Part shown: one piece after another, positions 41,801-50,900 of the stretch
Numbering within the stretch: position 1 is the first letter of the stretch
Layout: each line of letters begins with the position of its first letter
Source of the DNA: Marisa cornuarietis
Lineage: Eukaryota > Mollusca > Gastropoda > Architaenioglossa > Ampullariidae
Reading direction: 5' to 3'
NCBI GenBank assembly: GCA_004794655.1
Contig: SMMW01000003.1
Coordinates: forward strand, 62,001-126,000
DNA length: 64,000 nt
Program-made: the position numbers and the translations under genes
The notes under the pieces: generated by a model
Database searches by the model: none
Told to the model about the DNA's origin: nothing
The model's input: the letters and a program-made list of their open reading frames with translations, nothing else

Positions 41801-44800
41801 ACCAAGGTACTGTAAGACCACATCTAGAATACGGATCAAGCACGTGGATGACAGCAGCCAAGTCACACCATCAGACTTTGGACAAGGTACAGAACCAAGC
41901 ACTGAGAATCATAACAGGCGCCATGAGATCTACACCAATAGATATGATGGAGCAGATAACAGGCATTTCCCCACTAAACAAGAGAAGAGAATGCAAAGCA
42001 CTCGTGCAGGCCACCAAGTACAGGCACAGTGAAGACCACCTGATGAGTGCCAGACAGAAACTACTGTCCTCGGAAGACTGAAAAGATCTAATTTTGTACG
42101 AGTGACACAGGCATTACACAGAAAACACCAAACAAAGCTTCCCGCGCAGGTCCTGGTACCGACTCCCTCCCTCGATCCTCCGTTCTGGAAAGACAGAACA
42201 GGGAACATCACCATCTGCACCACAGTTCCTCACCTCGCAACAAAGGATGAGCATAACAACGTGAGCAAGAGAGCCCTGACACTAGCCATGCTAGAAGAAA
42301 GGTACCCCCCAGGAATCATGGATAAGGGCCTACACAGATGGGTCAGCCACAGATGCTACCCAAAGAGGAGGGGCTGGTGTCTACATCCAGTTCCCAAATG
42401 GACAGCGGCAGGCAGCAGCAATACCAACTGGCCTCCACTGTACAAACTATAGAGCAGAAATAGAAGCCCTGGTCCATGCAGCAAATACCATCAGCAGCAA
42501 AGCAGACCACGACAGCCAGGTTGTCTTCCTGACCGATGCTCTGTCTGTGCTGCAGGCAATCAACAACAACAAACTGCCAGACCTGGAGAATGCACTGCTT
42601 AACACCAAGTGCCTCAGAACAGCCCTACAATGGATCCCATCACACTGCGGAATAGATGGGAATGAGGAGGCTGACAGGATGGCTAAGTTGGGTGCAGAGG
42701 ACGAGCAAGAAGACAATGCAGTCAACATGTCAGAGATGAAAACCATCATCAAATCTATGTACAGGCCACAACAACCACGAGACAGTTACCATCAGCTGTC
42801 CAGACCGGACCAGGTCGTTATTTTCCGCCTCAGGACCGGGCACAACAGACTGCTTCAACATCTACACAAGAAGCTACACCTCGTACCGTCCCCGAGATGC
42901 CCATGTGGAGAAGCAGACCAGACTGCAGAACATATCCTACAGGACTGTGGGAACCTCCGTCCCCTAAGGGAAGAGATTTGGCCACAGTCGGAGACTCTGC
43001 TTAACAAACTGTACGGGCCAGCGGAGACTCTACGAAAAACCACCAGTTTCATCTCAAGAGCTGGCCTCCAGGTGTAACCAGGCGAACGACAAAAAAAAAA
43101 ACAAAAAAAAACAGATATATCTTAAAGGTCTATATAACTTTTCCAGAGGCAACACATCCTGGTGGTTAGTGCAGTAGTGGTGGCAAACAGTGTGCCATTA
43201 AAGTAATGACTACATACACAGAAAATGAATCACTTTAAAGTTGTCCAGTATTTGATCATCTAGCAGTAAATATAAAAACACTATATCCCACTGTTATTGT
43301 CTTTTAATAACTATTATAAGGTCTAGTTCAATACTGGGAACTAGTTACTTTAAAAAAAACAATACCTCGGTATAGATCTCGCCTTCTCCTTCTTCTTTGT
43401 TGATAGAAAATAGAAAAAGATGACATGTGCTACAAACTGGCTGACCAAAGTTGTTGCCATAGAAACCACAGCACATCATACAGGAGTCATACTGTCAAGA
43501 ACCAATGAGAACACTTATTAACATTTTGTAACTGAATATGCAATTAAGTATATTTGGGTATCATCATTACTTTAAATCTGTCAATTTTCTCAGTCTGCCT
43601 TTCGTAAATAGTAAATTGCAAAGCAGATTAGTTTCTTAAACCATTCAAACTGGTTTTCTTTTTTAAAAAATATGTATATTACAAATCTAATTAAATGAAA
43701 CCTTTGATCTCTTTCATATCATCTTTGAATTAGTGGTAAACTAAGTTTTATCATGGCATAAACCTTAAAATTGGAACATATACTGTTGGAAGGGCAGGAA
43801 ATTATCTAATCTTCCATTCCTTTGTGTTTTCTTTAAGTTAAAGTGACAGACTGAAGCCTGATTTTGTTCCAATATTATACAGTAATATGTAATAATAAGA
43901 TGACACACATTTATAGAGCACCTTTCTCCAGCATCAACCGGACTCAAGGTGCTTTTTACATAAAGAAAAGTGACCAAGCAACCTTTTATGGCCGGCATCG
44001 AAGGTACTGTCATGAACACACATACACACAAACATGCAGAAACATTGCACTACAAAATATAAATAAAATGGATTTATGCAGCGCTTCACCCACTATCAAA
44101 TGCAGGTGGCCTGAAAACTGAAATAAATGAAAAGTTTTCCCCATGCAGTGTAAATAATGATCCTAATGAGGTGCACACGATCAGCACAAATGCGTTGTGC
44201 AGACTTGCCATTGCACACATTATTAATAAACAAGGCAATAATGTTCTGTTTCAAAAAGTAGCTTGAGGTCTATGAAGTTTGTGTGGAAACTTAACTTGCA
44301 ATCTTTGGTGCAGTGGCCCAGTCATTGCAGATAGAAATATTGTTTCATCCACGAATAATGTTACGGAATCATGCCAACAGTCACTGCAAGATTAGTTTAC
44401 TAGAGACAGAGTGTAAAAAATGTACAGCAGCATCAGAGCTGCCTTTACCCCGAACAATCCCCCTGGAACAGCACCACATCAAAACTTGTTGGAACGGTTA
44501 CTGAAAAAGAATCTAAAATGACACTGCTGCCAGCTAGAGCTGAGAAGCATATAATACGTATAATATTGCAGGCCCAATAGACCCGATGGCTGGAGAAAGT
44601 GGTTAGATCTATAACTGAACAAGAGGCCTAAGAACAAAACCTCATATTTAGAGGTCGCGTGAGTTGATGAGGTGCCATCAACTTGGAAGGTATTTTTTTT
44701 CTAGTACCTCCACTACTACTCCTTAGGAGTAGTTGTAATGTGTGATTTGCGTGGTATGGAGATAAGATTGCTGAAATTTTGAGTTATAGAAATAATTAGG

Positions 44801-45439
44801 TGCTTGAACAGAAGTATCGGGTACGATCCCACTAAATGAAAGGGAGTGGAGATGAGCAGAGAGAACAGGAGTGGAAAGTGGAGTTGTATGCCACTAATGA
44901 AATACCTTTATAAATGAACCGGATGATATACACTTTTTTGCTTGGCATAGATTAAAATTAGACTTCCTTAGATAAAGAAATGCTAGCGTGAGTGGAAATA
45001 TCTCTTCGTATGCATCATGTAGTTTGTTAACTTTCTTAATAGTCACTTTTCCTACGTGATAATCTACAAAATCCCATTCTTTCCTTTTTCACCAGAACTA
45101 CTGCATGTTTAGCACTTTTATTAAATAATTACCTGGGCTTGGACTTAACTTTTCCTGGTTAAATTTTATCCGCCAATGATTTATATATTATTAACTGGAA
45201 TCAAACATCTAAATACTGTACAAGCATATCTCTGTTCACTATCAATGTTTCGCTTACGATAAACAACTGGGACTCAACAGGCAGAACAGGAAATGAGGGA
45301 ATAAAATGTAAAAAAAAATCAAGAAAACTCAACACCAAATATAAAAACCGAAAACGAATAACGAATTGTTTTTCAAATATACCTCTGGTTTCAGAAATGC
45401 TTGTATTTCGGGTATGGTGTGTCGTTTCTGTCGAGCCAT
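29672..45439 (-). CDS. F-box/E2-like (UBC) fusion protein, catalytic Cys replaced (8 exons)
   Basis: Exons 45439-45383, 43491-43366, 37708-37510, 36872-36683, 34356-34308, 31810-31608, 30365-30239 and 29854-29672 join in phase (1134 nt, 377 residues). All introns are GT-AG. Residues 20-61 hold a C-X2-C pair set (C23, C26, C39, C42), a probable zinc knuckle. Residues 122-165 form an F-box, SLPPEVLLVVFKYLDD, split by intron 3. C197 and C200 form another C-X2-C. Residues 216-368 are a UBC fold closest to the UBE2D family, with PPKVRFITKIFHPN and WSLALTISKVLISIQSLLTD, ending RLWTWKYAM. The HPN asparagine is kept, but the catalytic cysteine of the usual G-x-I-C-L-D reads GDVGLD (Gly301), predicting no thioester activity. 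An F-box normally binds Skp1 in SCF ligases, so a non-catalytic E2-like module could position ubiquitin, an E2 or RING. I do not recognise a named orthologue. Confidence 0.85.
30239..30365 (-). CDS. F-box/UBC gene exon 7 (E2 active-site exon)
   Basis: Acceptor ATTGTTATAG, donor AAA|GTGAGT. Encodes YPMRPPKVRFITKIFHPN and the active-site loop. The codon at 30289-30287 is GGG (Gly) where E2 enzymes have the ubiquitin-accepting Cys. No frameshift or stop is present, so the exon looks maintained. Confidence 0.93.
31608..31810 (-). CDS. F-box/UBC gene exon 6 (UBC N-terminal half)
   Basis: Acceptor GTTATTTCAG, donor CACAG-AG|GTTAGA. Encodes helix 1 (SWRHRRLRSELKTLKSDPPE) and the strand region with HWQASITGPQGSPYEGGLF, matching E2 enzymes. 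Confidence 0.92.
32006..32118. repeat. 113-bp direct repeat, copy 1 (target duplication of element C)
   Basis: Identical over 113 bases to 33945-34057, beginning CTCAACCACGGTTATG and ending TTAATTACTTCCCTT. The two copies exactly bracket LINE element C. Confidence 0.95.
32119..33944 (-). mobile_element. LINE element C, 5'-truncated, same group as element A
   Basis: Minus-strand LINE starting within the linker before RT and ending in an (AAG)n tail at 32119. RT motifs: SLKSGKAAGPDGIPAEALKA, PKKGDLTQCSNWRGIMLLST, then after one frameshift near 33350 QEQAGFRQGKSCIDQIA, FVDFEKAFDSVDRETIWKL, GVRQGCMLSPTIFLIVID, catalytic LDFADDISLLSHK, and the C-terminal KWGWIGHTLRKP and GRPRETWRRS. The protein layout is that of element A, but sequences are well diverged, so it is another family. 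Only one frameshift in 1.8 kb and identical flanking repeats indicate a young insertion. Confidence 0.9.
32126..33157 (-). pseudogene. Element C reverse transcriptase, C-terminal part
   Basis: The 343-codon frame contains the catalytic FADD, the TYLGSIV block and the terminal GRPRETWRR region. The N-terminal RT part is in another frame at 33337-33900. The protein could not be made intact. Confidence 0.88.
33945..34057. repeat. 113-bp direct repeat, copy 2
   Basis: Second copy of the repeat described at 32006; it lies at the 5' (truncated) side of element C. Confidence 0.95.
34308..34356 (-). CDS. F-box/UBC gene exon 5 (49-bp micro-exon)
   Basis: Small exon: acceptor TATATTTCAG, donor CTACAG|GTGATT. 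Encodes LESSPCRYCLDSMMLQ with a C-X2-C pair. Supported by matching phase on both sides (2 in, 0 out); otherwise short, so less certain than its neighbours. Confidence 0.7.
34357..35491 (-). other. F-box/UBC intron 4, unassigned part
   Basis: AT-rich, no gene. A short (CA)n run lies at 35073-35091 and three loose copies of an AGCAGACAGTGAACCCAGCAG motif at 35180-35270. Confidence 0.55.
35492..36279 (-). mobile_element. Degenerate mariner/IS630-type DNA transposon
   Basis: Terminal inverted repeats CAGGGTGTCCCATTTGGGGC (35492) and the complement ending GTGGGACACCCTG (36279), flanked by TA on both sides, the usual mariner target duplication. Read on the minus strand, remnants include a helix-turn-helix start near 36050-35990 (VFIVKT, WVTGSIT) and the C-terminal end with SPDLTPPDFF and MLQRTFANMERCVA, separated by a large internal deletion and several frameshifts. 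It has no function today. Confidence 0.85.
36683..36872 (-). CDS. F-box/UBC gene exon 4 (F-box body)
   Basis: Acceptor TTCTCATCCAG. Continues the F-box with VLLVVFKYLDD and a conserved VCTRWRQI helix, then WKHFISLRWPLFQP. The donor lies inside a leucine codon (CAGCT|GTAAGC), phase 2 out. Confidence 0.9.
36873..37509 (-). other. F-box/UBC intron 3
   Basis: No repeat or gene recognised; a T-rich stretch at 37325-37345. Confidence 0.6.
37510..37708 (-). CDS. F-box/UBC gene exon 3
   Basis: Acceptor TTATTTTGCAG, donor GAAG|GTATGT, phase 1 out. Acidic, Ser-rich start (KADSDDSGNEEPVAEADF), then ends with DSLPPE, the first half of the F-box. Confidence 0.88.
37943..38089 (+). ncRNA. Candidate HDV-like self-cleaving ribozyme, element B
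   Basis: P1 is CCCCCCG (37943-37949) with CGGGGGG (37973-37979). P2 is TGGATCAC (37951-37958) with GTGATCCA (38082-38089), eight perfect pairs. P3 is ACC (37960-37962) with GGT (37970-37972) around loop TTGTCGC. P4 is GTCTC (37987-37991) with GAGAC (38067-38071), then ACCCT (37996-38000) with AGGGT (38061-38065). It is extended by CCGACA with TGTCGG and a GGAGC/GCTCC hairpin with loop GTCA. J4/2 is CAGACAAAGA with a candidate catalytic C at 38076. P1 begins exactly at the target-duplication boundary. Relative to element A, P2 shows C-G to U-A and P4 C-G to A-U covariation. The first ATG of the endonuclease ORF follows four bases after P2. Confidence 0.82.
38093..39385 (+). pseudogene. Element B endonuclease ORF
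   Basis: Open from ATG at 38093. About 90 residues of basic, low-complexity leader precede the EEP endonuclease: NINIMHWNAEGVTNKKTELE, CCIQETHLQKEKPF, DRQGRKKGGVLTLVRNN, LIAGDFNSQSQSWGY, DLALCTDDI and the terminal GSDHRPVLLTI. The linker toward RT (LTKAREEAETSP, SWREKTAGL) is cut by the insertion at about 39387. The endonuclease itself is uninterrupted. Confidence 0.9.
39387..40470 (-). mobile_element. Insertion inside element B with LINE-type tail
   Basis: The sequence splits the element B frame between the endonuclease linker (ends SWREKTAGL) and MERDTIKLWRLTKALND. It starts on the plus strand with (AAT)n and AAAGCAGATTTATATAGCGC; the complement is GCGCTATATAAATCTGC followed by (ATT)n, a 3' end like that of element D. 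This suggests an antisense CR1/L2-type LINE or derived SINE. The rest (39500-40470) has no protein similarity I can name. No clear target duplication. Confidence 0.6.
40476..42081 (+). pseudogene. Element B reverse transcriptase
   Basis: Starts MERDTIKLWRLTKALND, shifts frame near 40690, then 455 open codons from 40714. RT motifs: KKKKSPGPDNITNEMLQHLG, ILSYRPISLTSCVCKTIERI, EQAGFRRYRSTEDQT, FIDMQKAFDKVWKDGLLVKL, GVPQGGVLSPTLFILFINDL, catalytic LYADDLVIW, QTYLGVTFDKRLTWKQHI. The thumb and C-terminal region run to LLSSED and a stop, after which the reading continues in another frame. Confidence 0.9.
42100..43077 (+). pseudogene. Element B RNase H and C-terminal zinc knuckle
   Basis: After frame changes, RNase H motifs appear: YTDGSATDATQRGGAGVYI (about 42332), YRAEIEALVHAANTI, the LTDALSVLQAI block, and PSHCGIDGNEEADRMAKLGA (catalytic His-Gly-Asn-Asp region), ending in a CCHC-like PRCPCGEADQTAEHILQDC. 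The stop at 43075-43077 is followed by an A-rich tail. Confidence 0.85.
43366..43491 (-). CDS. F-box/UBC gene exon 2 (Cys knuckle)
   Basis: Acceptor CTTGACAG, donor GAG|GTATTG, 42 codons. Encodes SCMMCCGFYGNNFG and VCSTCHLFLF, two C-X2-C pairs spaced by 12 residues, suggesting a zinc-binding ribbon. Confidence 0.85.
43492..45382 (-). other. F-box/UBC intron 1
   Basis: No gene. At 43878-43960 and 44050-44120 are two short stretches with ATAATAAGATGACACACATT and TAAAATGGATTTATGCAGCG that resemble reversed 3' tails of LINE or SINE families. Otherwise AT-rich. Confidence 0.5.
45383..45439 (-). CDS. F-box/UBC gene exon 1
   Basis: ATG at 45439 starts MARQKRHTIPEIQAFLKPE, 19 codons, ending at donor GAG|GTATAT. 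It lies about 80 bases from the divergent PSME3IP1 first exon. Confidence 0.8.
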
Positions 45440-45469
45440 GTTTACCTTGACCCGGAAGTCTCTCAACTA
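45440..45469. promoter_or_regulatory. Putative bidirectional promoter with ETS-type site
   Basis: Only about 60-80 bases separate the F-box/UBC start codon (45439, minus) from the probable first exon of PSME3IP1 (donor at 45517, plus). The interval holds ACCCGGAAGT-like sequence (CCGGAAGT at 45452-45459), the consensus of ETS/GABP factors common in TATA-less bidirectional promoters. No TATA box was seen. This is inference from layout and motif. Confidence 0.5.
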
Positions 45470-45516
45470 GGGGAGCCTCTTCTCACTAATATTAAGATCA
45501 TGGACAAAATAGTCAA
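45470..45516 (+). other. Probable 5' UTR exon of PSME3IP1
   Basis: Ends AGTCAAG|GTATAA, a plausible donor, and lies head to head with the F-box/UBC gene. The ATG at 45500 is out of frame with the coding start once joined at 47836, so this would be non-coding leader with an upstream ATG. The 5' boundary is a guess. Confidence 0.4.
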
Positions 45517-47835
45517 GGTATAATTTTATAAGTTAATTTTGTAGACATGGGTGCTGTGGACATGTGTCCACTGTAATATTTACATTTTTTTGTACACCTT
45601 GTTCCCGTTCTACCCCGCGAGACATCAGGAACAGTCACTCTGTCCAGCACAAGTCTCCGCTTATTGCCCGTCAAGAAGAAGCTATATCTTCTCTTTCCGC
45701 TTGACTGTGTCTCCCTGTGACTTTTATGAAGTTTACAGGTAACACTTCTTATGCTAACAACTTACCAAAGCATTTTTTGTTCGCGCATAGCTAAAATATA
45801 GAATTCTTAATGAAGTCTGCATGGTGACTTCACTGATTGAGCTAAGAAACGCAGATAAACACGCCAGCAGTCGAAGTGTGAAGACATTTTATGCTCCTCA
45901 TAGTGTACTATGCTACACTTGGGACAGGCCTGCATATAGAGTTCTTTAGTGAGATTTTACAGACCTGTGGCATGTATCTGTCATATGGATAAGGTAGATC
46001 AGTGATTTCTTACACGTAAAATACAGAAAGTACTGGTGAGCATTCCGATTTTAGAAAATCATCAGTGGTATCCCTCAATGTACGATACTGGGTCCAGTTT
46101 CGTTCTCCACTTTTTTTTAAAAACTGATGATCTACCAGAAGAAATCAGCAGTGCTTGTAAAATATTTGCATATATCCCTAATATATACATCTTATACATC
46201 TTGCAGATAAAGTCCTACAGCAGGATATTTGTCAGTTAATCACAAACAAAACAGCGCTAACTCATCATTAATTTTAATTTATCGGTGTGCTATATTCTGC
46301 ATAGAAGTAGAGCTAAAAAAAACAAACAAACAAGTACTTCATGCAAAATTCAGAAGGTAAGCAAGTTAGCATTTACCAAACTAAAACTAAAATTTCAGAA
46401 GTTTGCTAGTTTAAATTTTTACATAATTATTAAAGAAATAATCAAATTAAGTTTTGGGTTTAATCAGAAGGGTTTTCTGGTCCCTGGTGAACTACATTTG
46501 TGTGCCATTATATAAAACCCTCCTTACGCTAGTCCTGGAGTATGGGAATACTGTTTTATGGTTACTGATAATGAAGAGACAAACAGTAGCAGTAGAAAGG
46601 GTGCAGAGACAAGAACCAGATTATTAAATTGTTTTAAGGATTTATTTCATGCAAAGAAGAATTTGTCCAGGTAAGACCATTTCCTCCCCCAGGCTCAAAA
46701 GACGGATTGATCACCCATGCGTGTTCAAAGAGGATAGAATGGAGAATAATTAGACTTGATACAAACAAATGTATCCATGATGTTGGCGTGATAACACATT
46801 AAGGTTCATTTGAAAAGTATTTTTTGTTGGGTATTTTTATGGCTTGTCACTACATCTCTTTACAGATGGGTTTCGGGCTGCTGTGTCCGGCCAAATACCC
46901 ATCAACACTGATGTCACAGTGTTGTACACACTCTTGATCTCATCTATGCATAATCAAATGATGACAAAATCTTTAATTTAAAGATTGTTAAAGAGAAAAA
47001 AAATCATGTTTATTCGCCATCATAAGATACATTCTCTGCATGCATATTGCCATGCGGCCATTTTTTGTTTAGTAAAATGGTGGCTAACCTTATTCAGGTG
47101 GCTCTGTTTAAAATAGGCAGCTGTGCTTGCATATATATATTGTTTGAACGACTTATGGTTCTTTTGGTAATATTTGATGTTAATAACTACTTGTGTCATC
47201 AGTGATGTATTCGTCTTTTGGGACTGGGACGATTTGACGTTTTGGTCTTAGGACAAATTGACTTAGGCTGTGGGGTGATATGACTAGCCCCCTTCTAATA
47301 CTGTGTATTTTCTTCTGCCATCGTTCTGCCATCTGACTATAATCTTTTTTTCTGTGCATTTATTGCTCATGCAGATATTTCTCACCATTTGTTTTTCAAC
47401 ACTTTCTGCGTACATTATATATTATTGTTTCTTGTATTTTAACAATTTTCCCATTTACCCCATTTGTATTGAGTGTAAGAACTGAAATGATCTGGAGCCT
47501 TTTAACAGTAAATAATAGGTCATGATTATATTCTTCTAACAGCTTGGTTTAACGTATTGGTTAACTTCTAATTTATATGCACATTATGCAGATTCTCGGG
47601 TAGACATGAAATTCAAACATTCAGTGTTTTAAAGTAAATATTTAAACATTGGCATTGTACATTAGCTGATCAGCTTTCCTTTAGAATTTTGTTTTATTAC
47701 CTATGTCATTATAAAGTGTTACATATCCATATATATATATATATATTGTATATTTGCATAATTACATATTTGTATCTATAATATAAATATTATTAAGAAG
47801 AGAAGGATATAAATTTGTACCAATGATCATTTCAG
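45517..47835 (+). other. Putative first intron of PSME3IP1
   Basis: AT-rich, no recognisable gene or repeat family beyond short (TA)n runs near 47730. It ends with the acceptor ATCATTTCAG before the coding start exon. Confidence 0.45.
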
Positions 47836-47854
47836 GGTCAGTACCTAGAGCACC

Positions 47855-47981
47855 ATGAGTTTTGGGTCAGCAAGCGAAAGTCTTAAAGTGAAAAAATTTG
47901 AAAGTCAAAATGAGGTTGATGAAAAGAGGCGCCAGAGACAGGAGCAGTGGGAAAAGACAAGAAAACCCGATGATCCAGAAG
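47855..47981 (+). CDS. PSME3IP1: PSME3IP1 coding exon 1
   Basis: ATG at 47855 follows acceptor TTTCAG (exon from 47836). Encodes MSFGSASESLKVKKFESQNE and the basic helix DEKRRQRQEQWEKTRKPDDP. Donor GAAG|GTATGA, phase 1. Confidence 0.9.
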
Positions 47982-50900
47982 GTATGATCTCAACAGTCAC
48001 TCTAATCTCTATGTCATGTTCTGCAATCAGGCTTTAATCACTGAACACTCCTAGGCACGCTCAGAGGCAAATATGTTCAGTGAACATTCATATGCCCAAT
48101 GCAAGCAACAAAGCCAGTCACTCCTCAGTGAACAAAGACACAAAACTTGGGACAGAACAAAACAAAAATTTATTTACAGAATCTAAATATGAAAAGCAGC
48201 AACAAAACCAAGATACCACACACATTAAAAAAAATAAATAAATAAAGACTAACGAACACCCACACAAACCAAGCACTGCTTGAGGATGCAACGTCCCTCC
48301 TGAGCAGGCAACATAACAACCCTCTTGCGCCACGCGTCTGCACCACACACACACTTCTTCCCGACCCTAGCCATCTAAACACTGCCCACGGCCAACGGCG
48401 CCACCAATTACCTAAACTGGTGAGGCCTGGCAAGCCACCAAATGGTAATCCAAAGTGCTTAATGGTGATCTACAGTGGTCAGAAGAGACCAGAGAATTCA
48501 TCAGCAAACCAAAGAGAGCCTACAGGAATTTAAAACAATGCAGCCTAATCTTCTTCAGTGATGAGCATGACCCCCATCTCCCTTGCTACTGGTTGAGACT
48601 AGCCCTTCCAATGCCTGTCTTACAGTGATTTACTAAATAAAAAACATCATCTGCTATGACTGATGCAAAAGGATATACAGAACTCCCCTTCCCCAGCTTT
48701 GATGCTAAAAACAAAAATCAGCACGTTCAAATCTGAAAATTTAGCACCTAATCCGCCCAAAAAATTCTCTTGCAGCCAAAGTCATTCGCGCATCACATGC
48801 ATGCTGGCCAGAGCAGCCATCGGCTGAAGTAATAGTGGCATGAATTATCCTCCTCACTTACACAGAGGCTCGTGATGTGTGCCCTTCTGTTACTCACAGA
48901 AGGCACATGAAGCACTGGTTGCCAAATATCTGTCCAACTTCACAATGGCTAGGAAACCACACTTCTGCTGCACCCAAATGTGCTCAAAACACGCTGGTAT
49001 CCTCCAGCACTTGGCAGGCCACCACCACTCACTACGAACTGACATAAACCTCTCCAGCAGTGCAAAAAGAGTTCTCCATGTACAGTCCTCCCCATCTATT
49101 TATGCAGATGCAGAAAACTTCCACAATCTAAGAGGCTTGGCATCTCTGCGATTTCCTATGTCTGATAGAAGCTCTGGAGCTCGAGGTCCGCTCACCTTGG
49201 GAATAGGCCAAGCCCTAGGAAGACATAAAAATGTGAAGAAAAGGATGGTATGGGCTACCCTGTAATTAAGTGCTGTAAACTGGCTTGTCTGCCTTTGACT
49301 AAACTGGGTCAGGAGTGACTGAAAGACCCCCTTGCCCCTCCCCTTTTCCCATATTGTGACGTGTCAAAGCAAATGATAATTGGCATAAAACTCTTTACAG
49401 GTCATATTTTGGAGCATAGGTTAGAATGTTAATCAGAAACCAAATGGTCTAGAAGAGAGACATAGTGCTTGGGCAATAACATTGCTTAGGGAAAGTTATC
49501 CTTGAACTCATTTCCAATAAAATCCACTTGCACAAGTCCAGTGGGTAAAATATGTAGTTGGAAAAGAGGATTAAATAAAAACAGAGTATGATCAGACTTT
49601 GATGTAATGGTTTTGCCATGAGTATCTTTACAACTTTTGTTGTTTCCCATCAGGTAGAAGCGTGCAAAAAATGACACAAGAGACCTCCAAATCACGTAAA
49701 TAAAATTTTCTTAGGTGATCAGAAAATGTAAGCGATTTTGGATCTGAAAACATAAGTTAGGCCAGAGGTTTCATTGTATAAAACATTACTGACACTGGAG
49801 GATAATTTCAACCAGACACATCAAAAAAGGGAGGGAGGAGAGAACCTTGACAAATGATGATTGTCCCCATTCAATGTAGGTATTCAAAATTGTTTAGTTC
49901 ATTTGGGGTGCTGATGACCATCAGCGTTTGTGTAATAACTTTTGTAAATGTGAGGCTATTACCATGTCTCCTTTTGTGTAATCAAGATTCTTGTGAGCTG
50001 AATTATGACTACTATGTTGTCAGCGAGTGTGAAAATTGTCTTATATTCTTTGTGTTTCAGAATGTCCAGAAGAAGAGACTCGCACACTTTATCAACAGCT
50101 GCAGGACAACAAAGAAATTAAAGAGAGGGAATATGAGGAACAGCACCGCCTGCGTTAGTATCACTTTCCATGTTGTTCCCAGATTTTGTCATGGAGCATA
50201 TTATCTTGATTAGTAAGTGTTCTAAGCAACACAAGCATTATACGGTATATCATTCAAGTATCAGTTGTTGGTTGTTTTTCTTTGAAGTCACCAGTTTTGT
50301 GGTAATGTGTGCTATGGGCAGATGACACCATTCTGTGCAGCATGTCACAATTACTCAGACTGCATTCTTTATTTCAACACCCAACAAACTATCTGTCCAT
50401 GGGCTTTTCTTTTTTTTAGCTATTATTATAACAGTTTACAAATAAATAATTCAGCACTTTTACAAACCCAGTTCCAGGAAATGATGATGAAGGATGATTA
50501 TCACTCTCATGAAAATGATTCCCTAACCCTAACCCATTACCTAATTGTCTCCCTTTCACTGACAATACTAATTCCTTAGAAAGGTTTGTGTGATTCAGTC
50601 CATTGTCATCCATACAGTCTTCCTTGAAAGGAAACTAAGATCACTGGTCACTTAAAAAAAATCCAACAAAAAAAGCACTGTCACACAAATATAAAACTCC
50701 ATATTCACTCCCTCACCTCACAGCTGATGCAATATCCCTCAATATTTTAACTTTATATGCCAGATCAGTGACACTATAATGGCAATCCTGGGAAGCAACT
50801 TTTCATTGATACTATCACTGAATTATCTTCTTTTCATTGCACTTGATAAAGAAAACATTTTTCATGTTTTATGTTCCTTATGTCTAAAGTCATTTTGATC

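Larger units (their letters stand above)
37943..43109 (+). mobile_element. LINE element B, full length (EN + RT + RNase H, I/Nimb-like)
   Basis: About 5.2-kb retrotransposon flanked by a 13-bp target duplication AACAGATATATCT (37930-37942 and 43110-43122). It begins with a ribozyme-like fold, encodes an EEP endonuclease, RT and RNase H, and ends in an A-rich tail. RNase H and the RT block SPGPDNITNEMLQHLG point to the I/Nimb/Jockey side of LINE diversity; the exact clade needs a tree. A 1.08-kb foreign insertion interrupts it after the endonuclease, and frameshifts occur near 40690 and between RT and RNase H. It sits in F-box/UBC intron 2, antisense to the host gene. Confidence 0.9.

Noticed and set aside
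41268..41861. Minus-strand 197-codon open frame
   Set aside because: Antisense shadow of the element B reverse transcriptase.
48879..49265. 128-codon plus-strand frame in a PSME3IP1 intron
   Set aside because: No recognisable domain, ends abruptly, and phases of the host gene do not need it. It may be part of an unidentified repeat.
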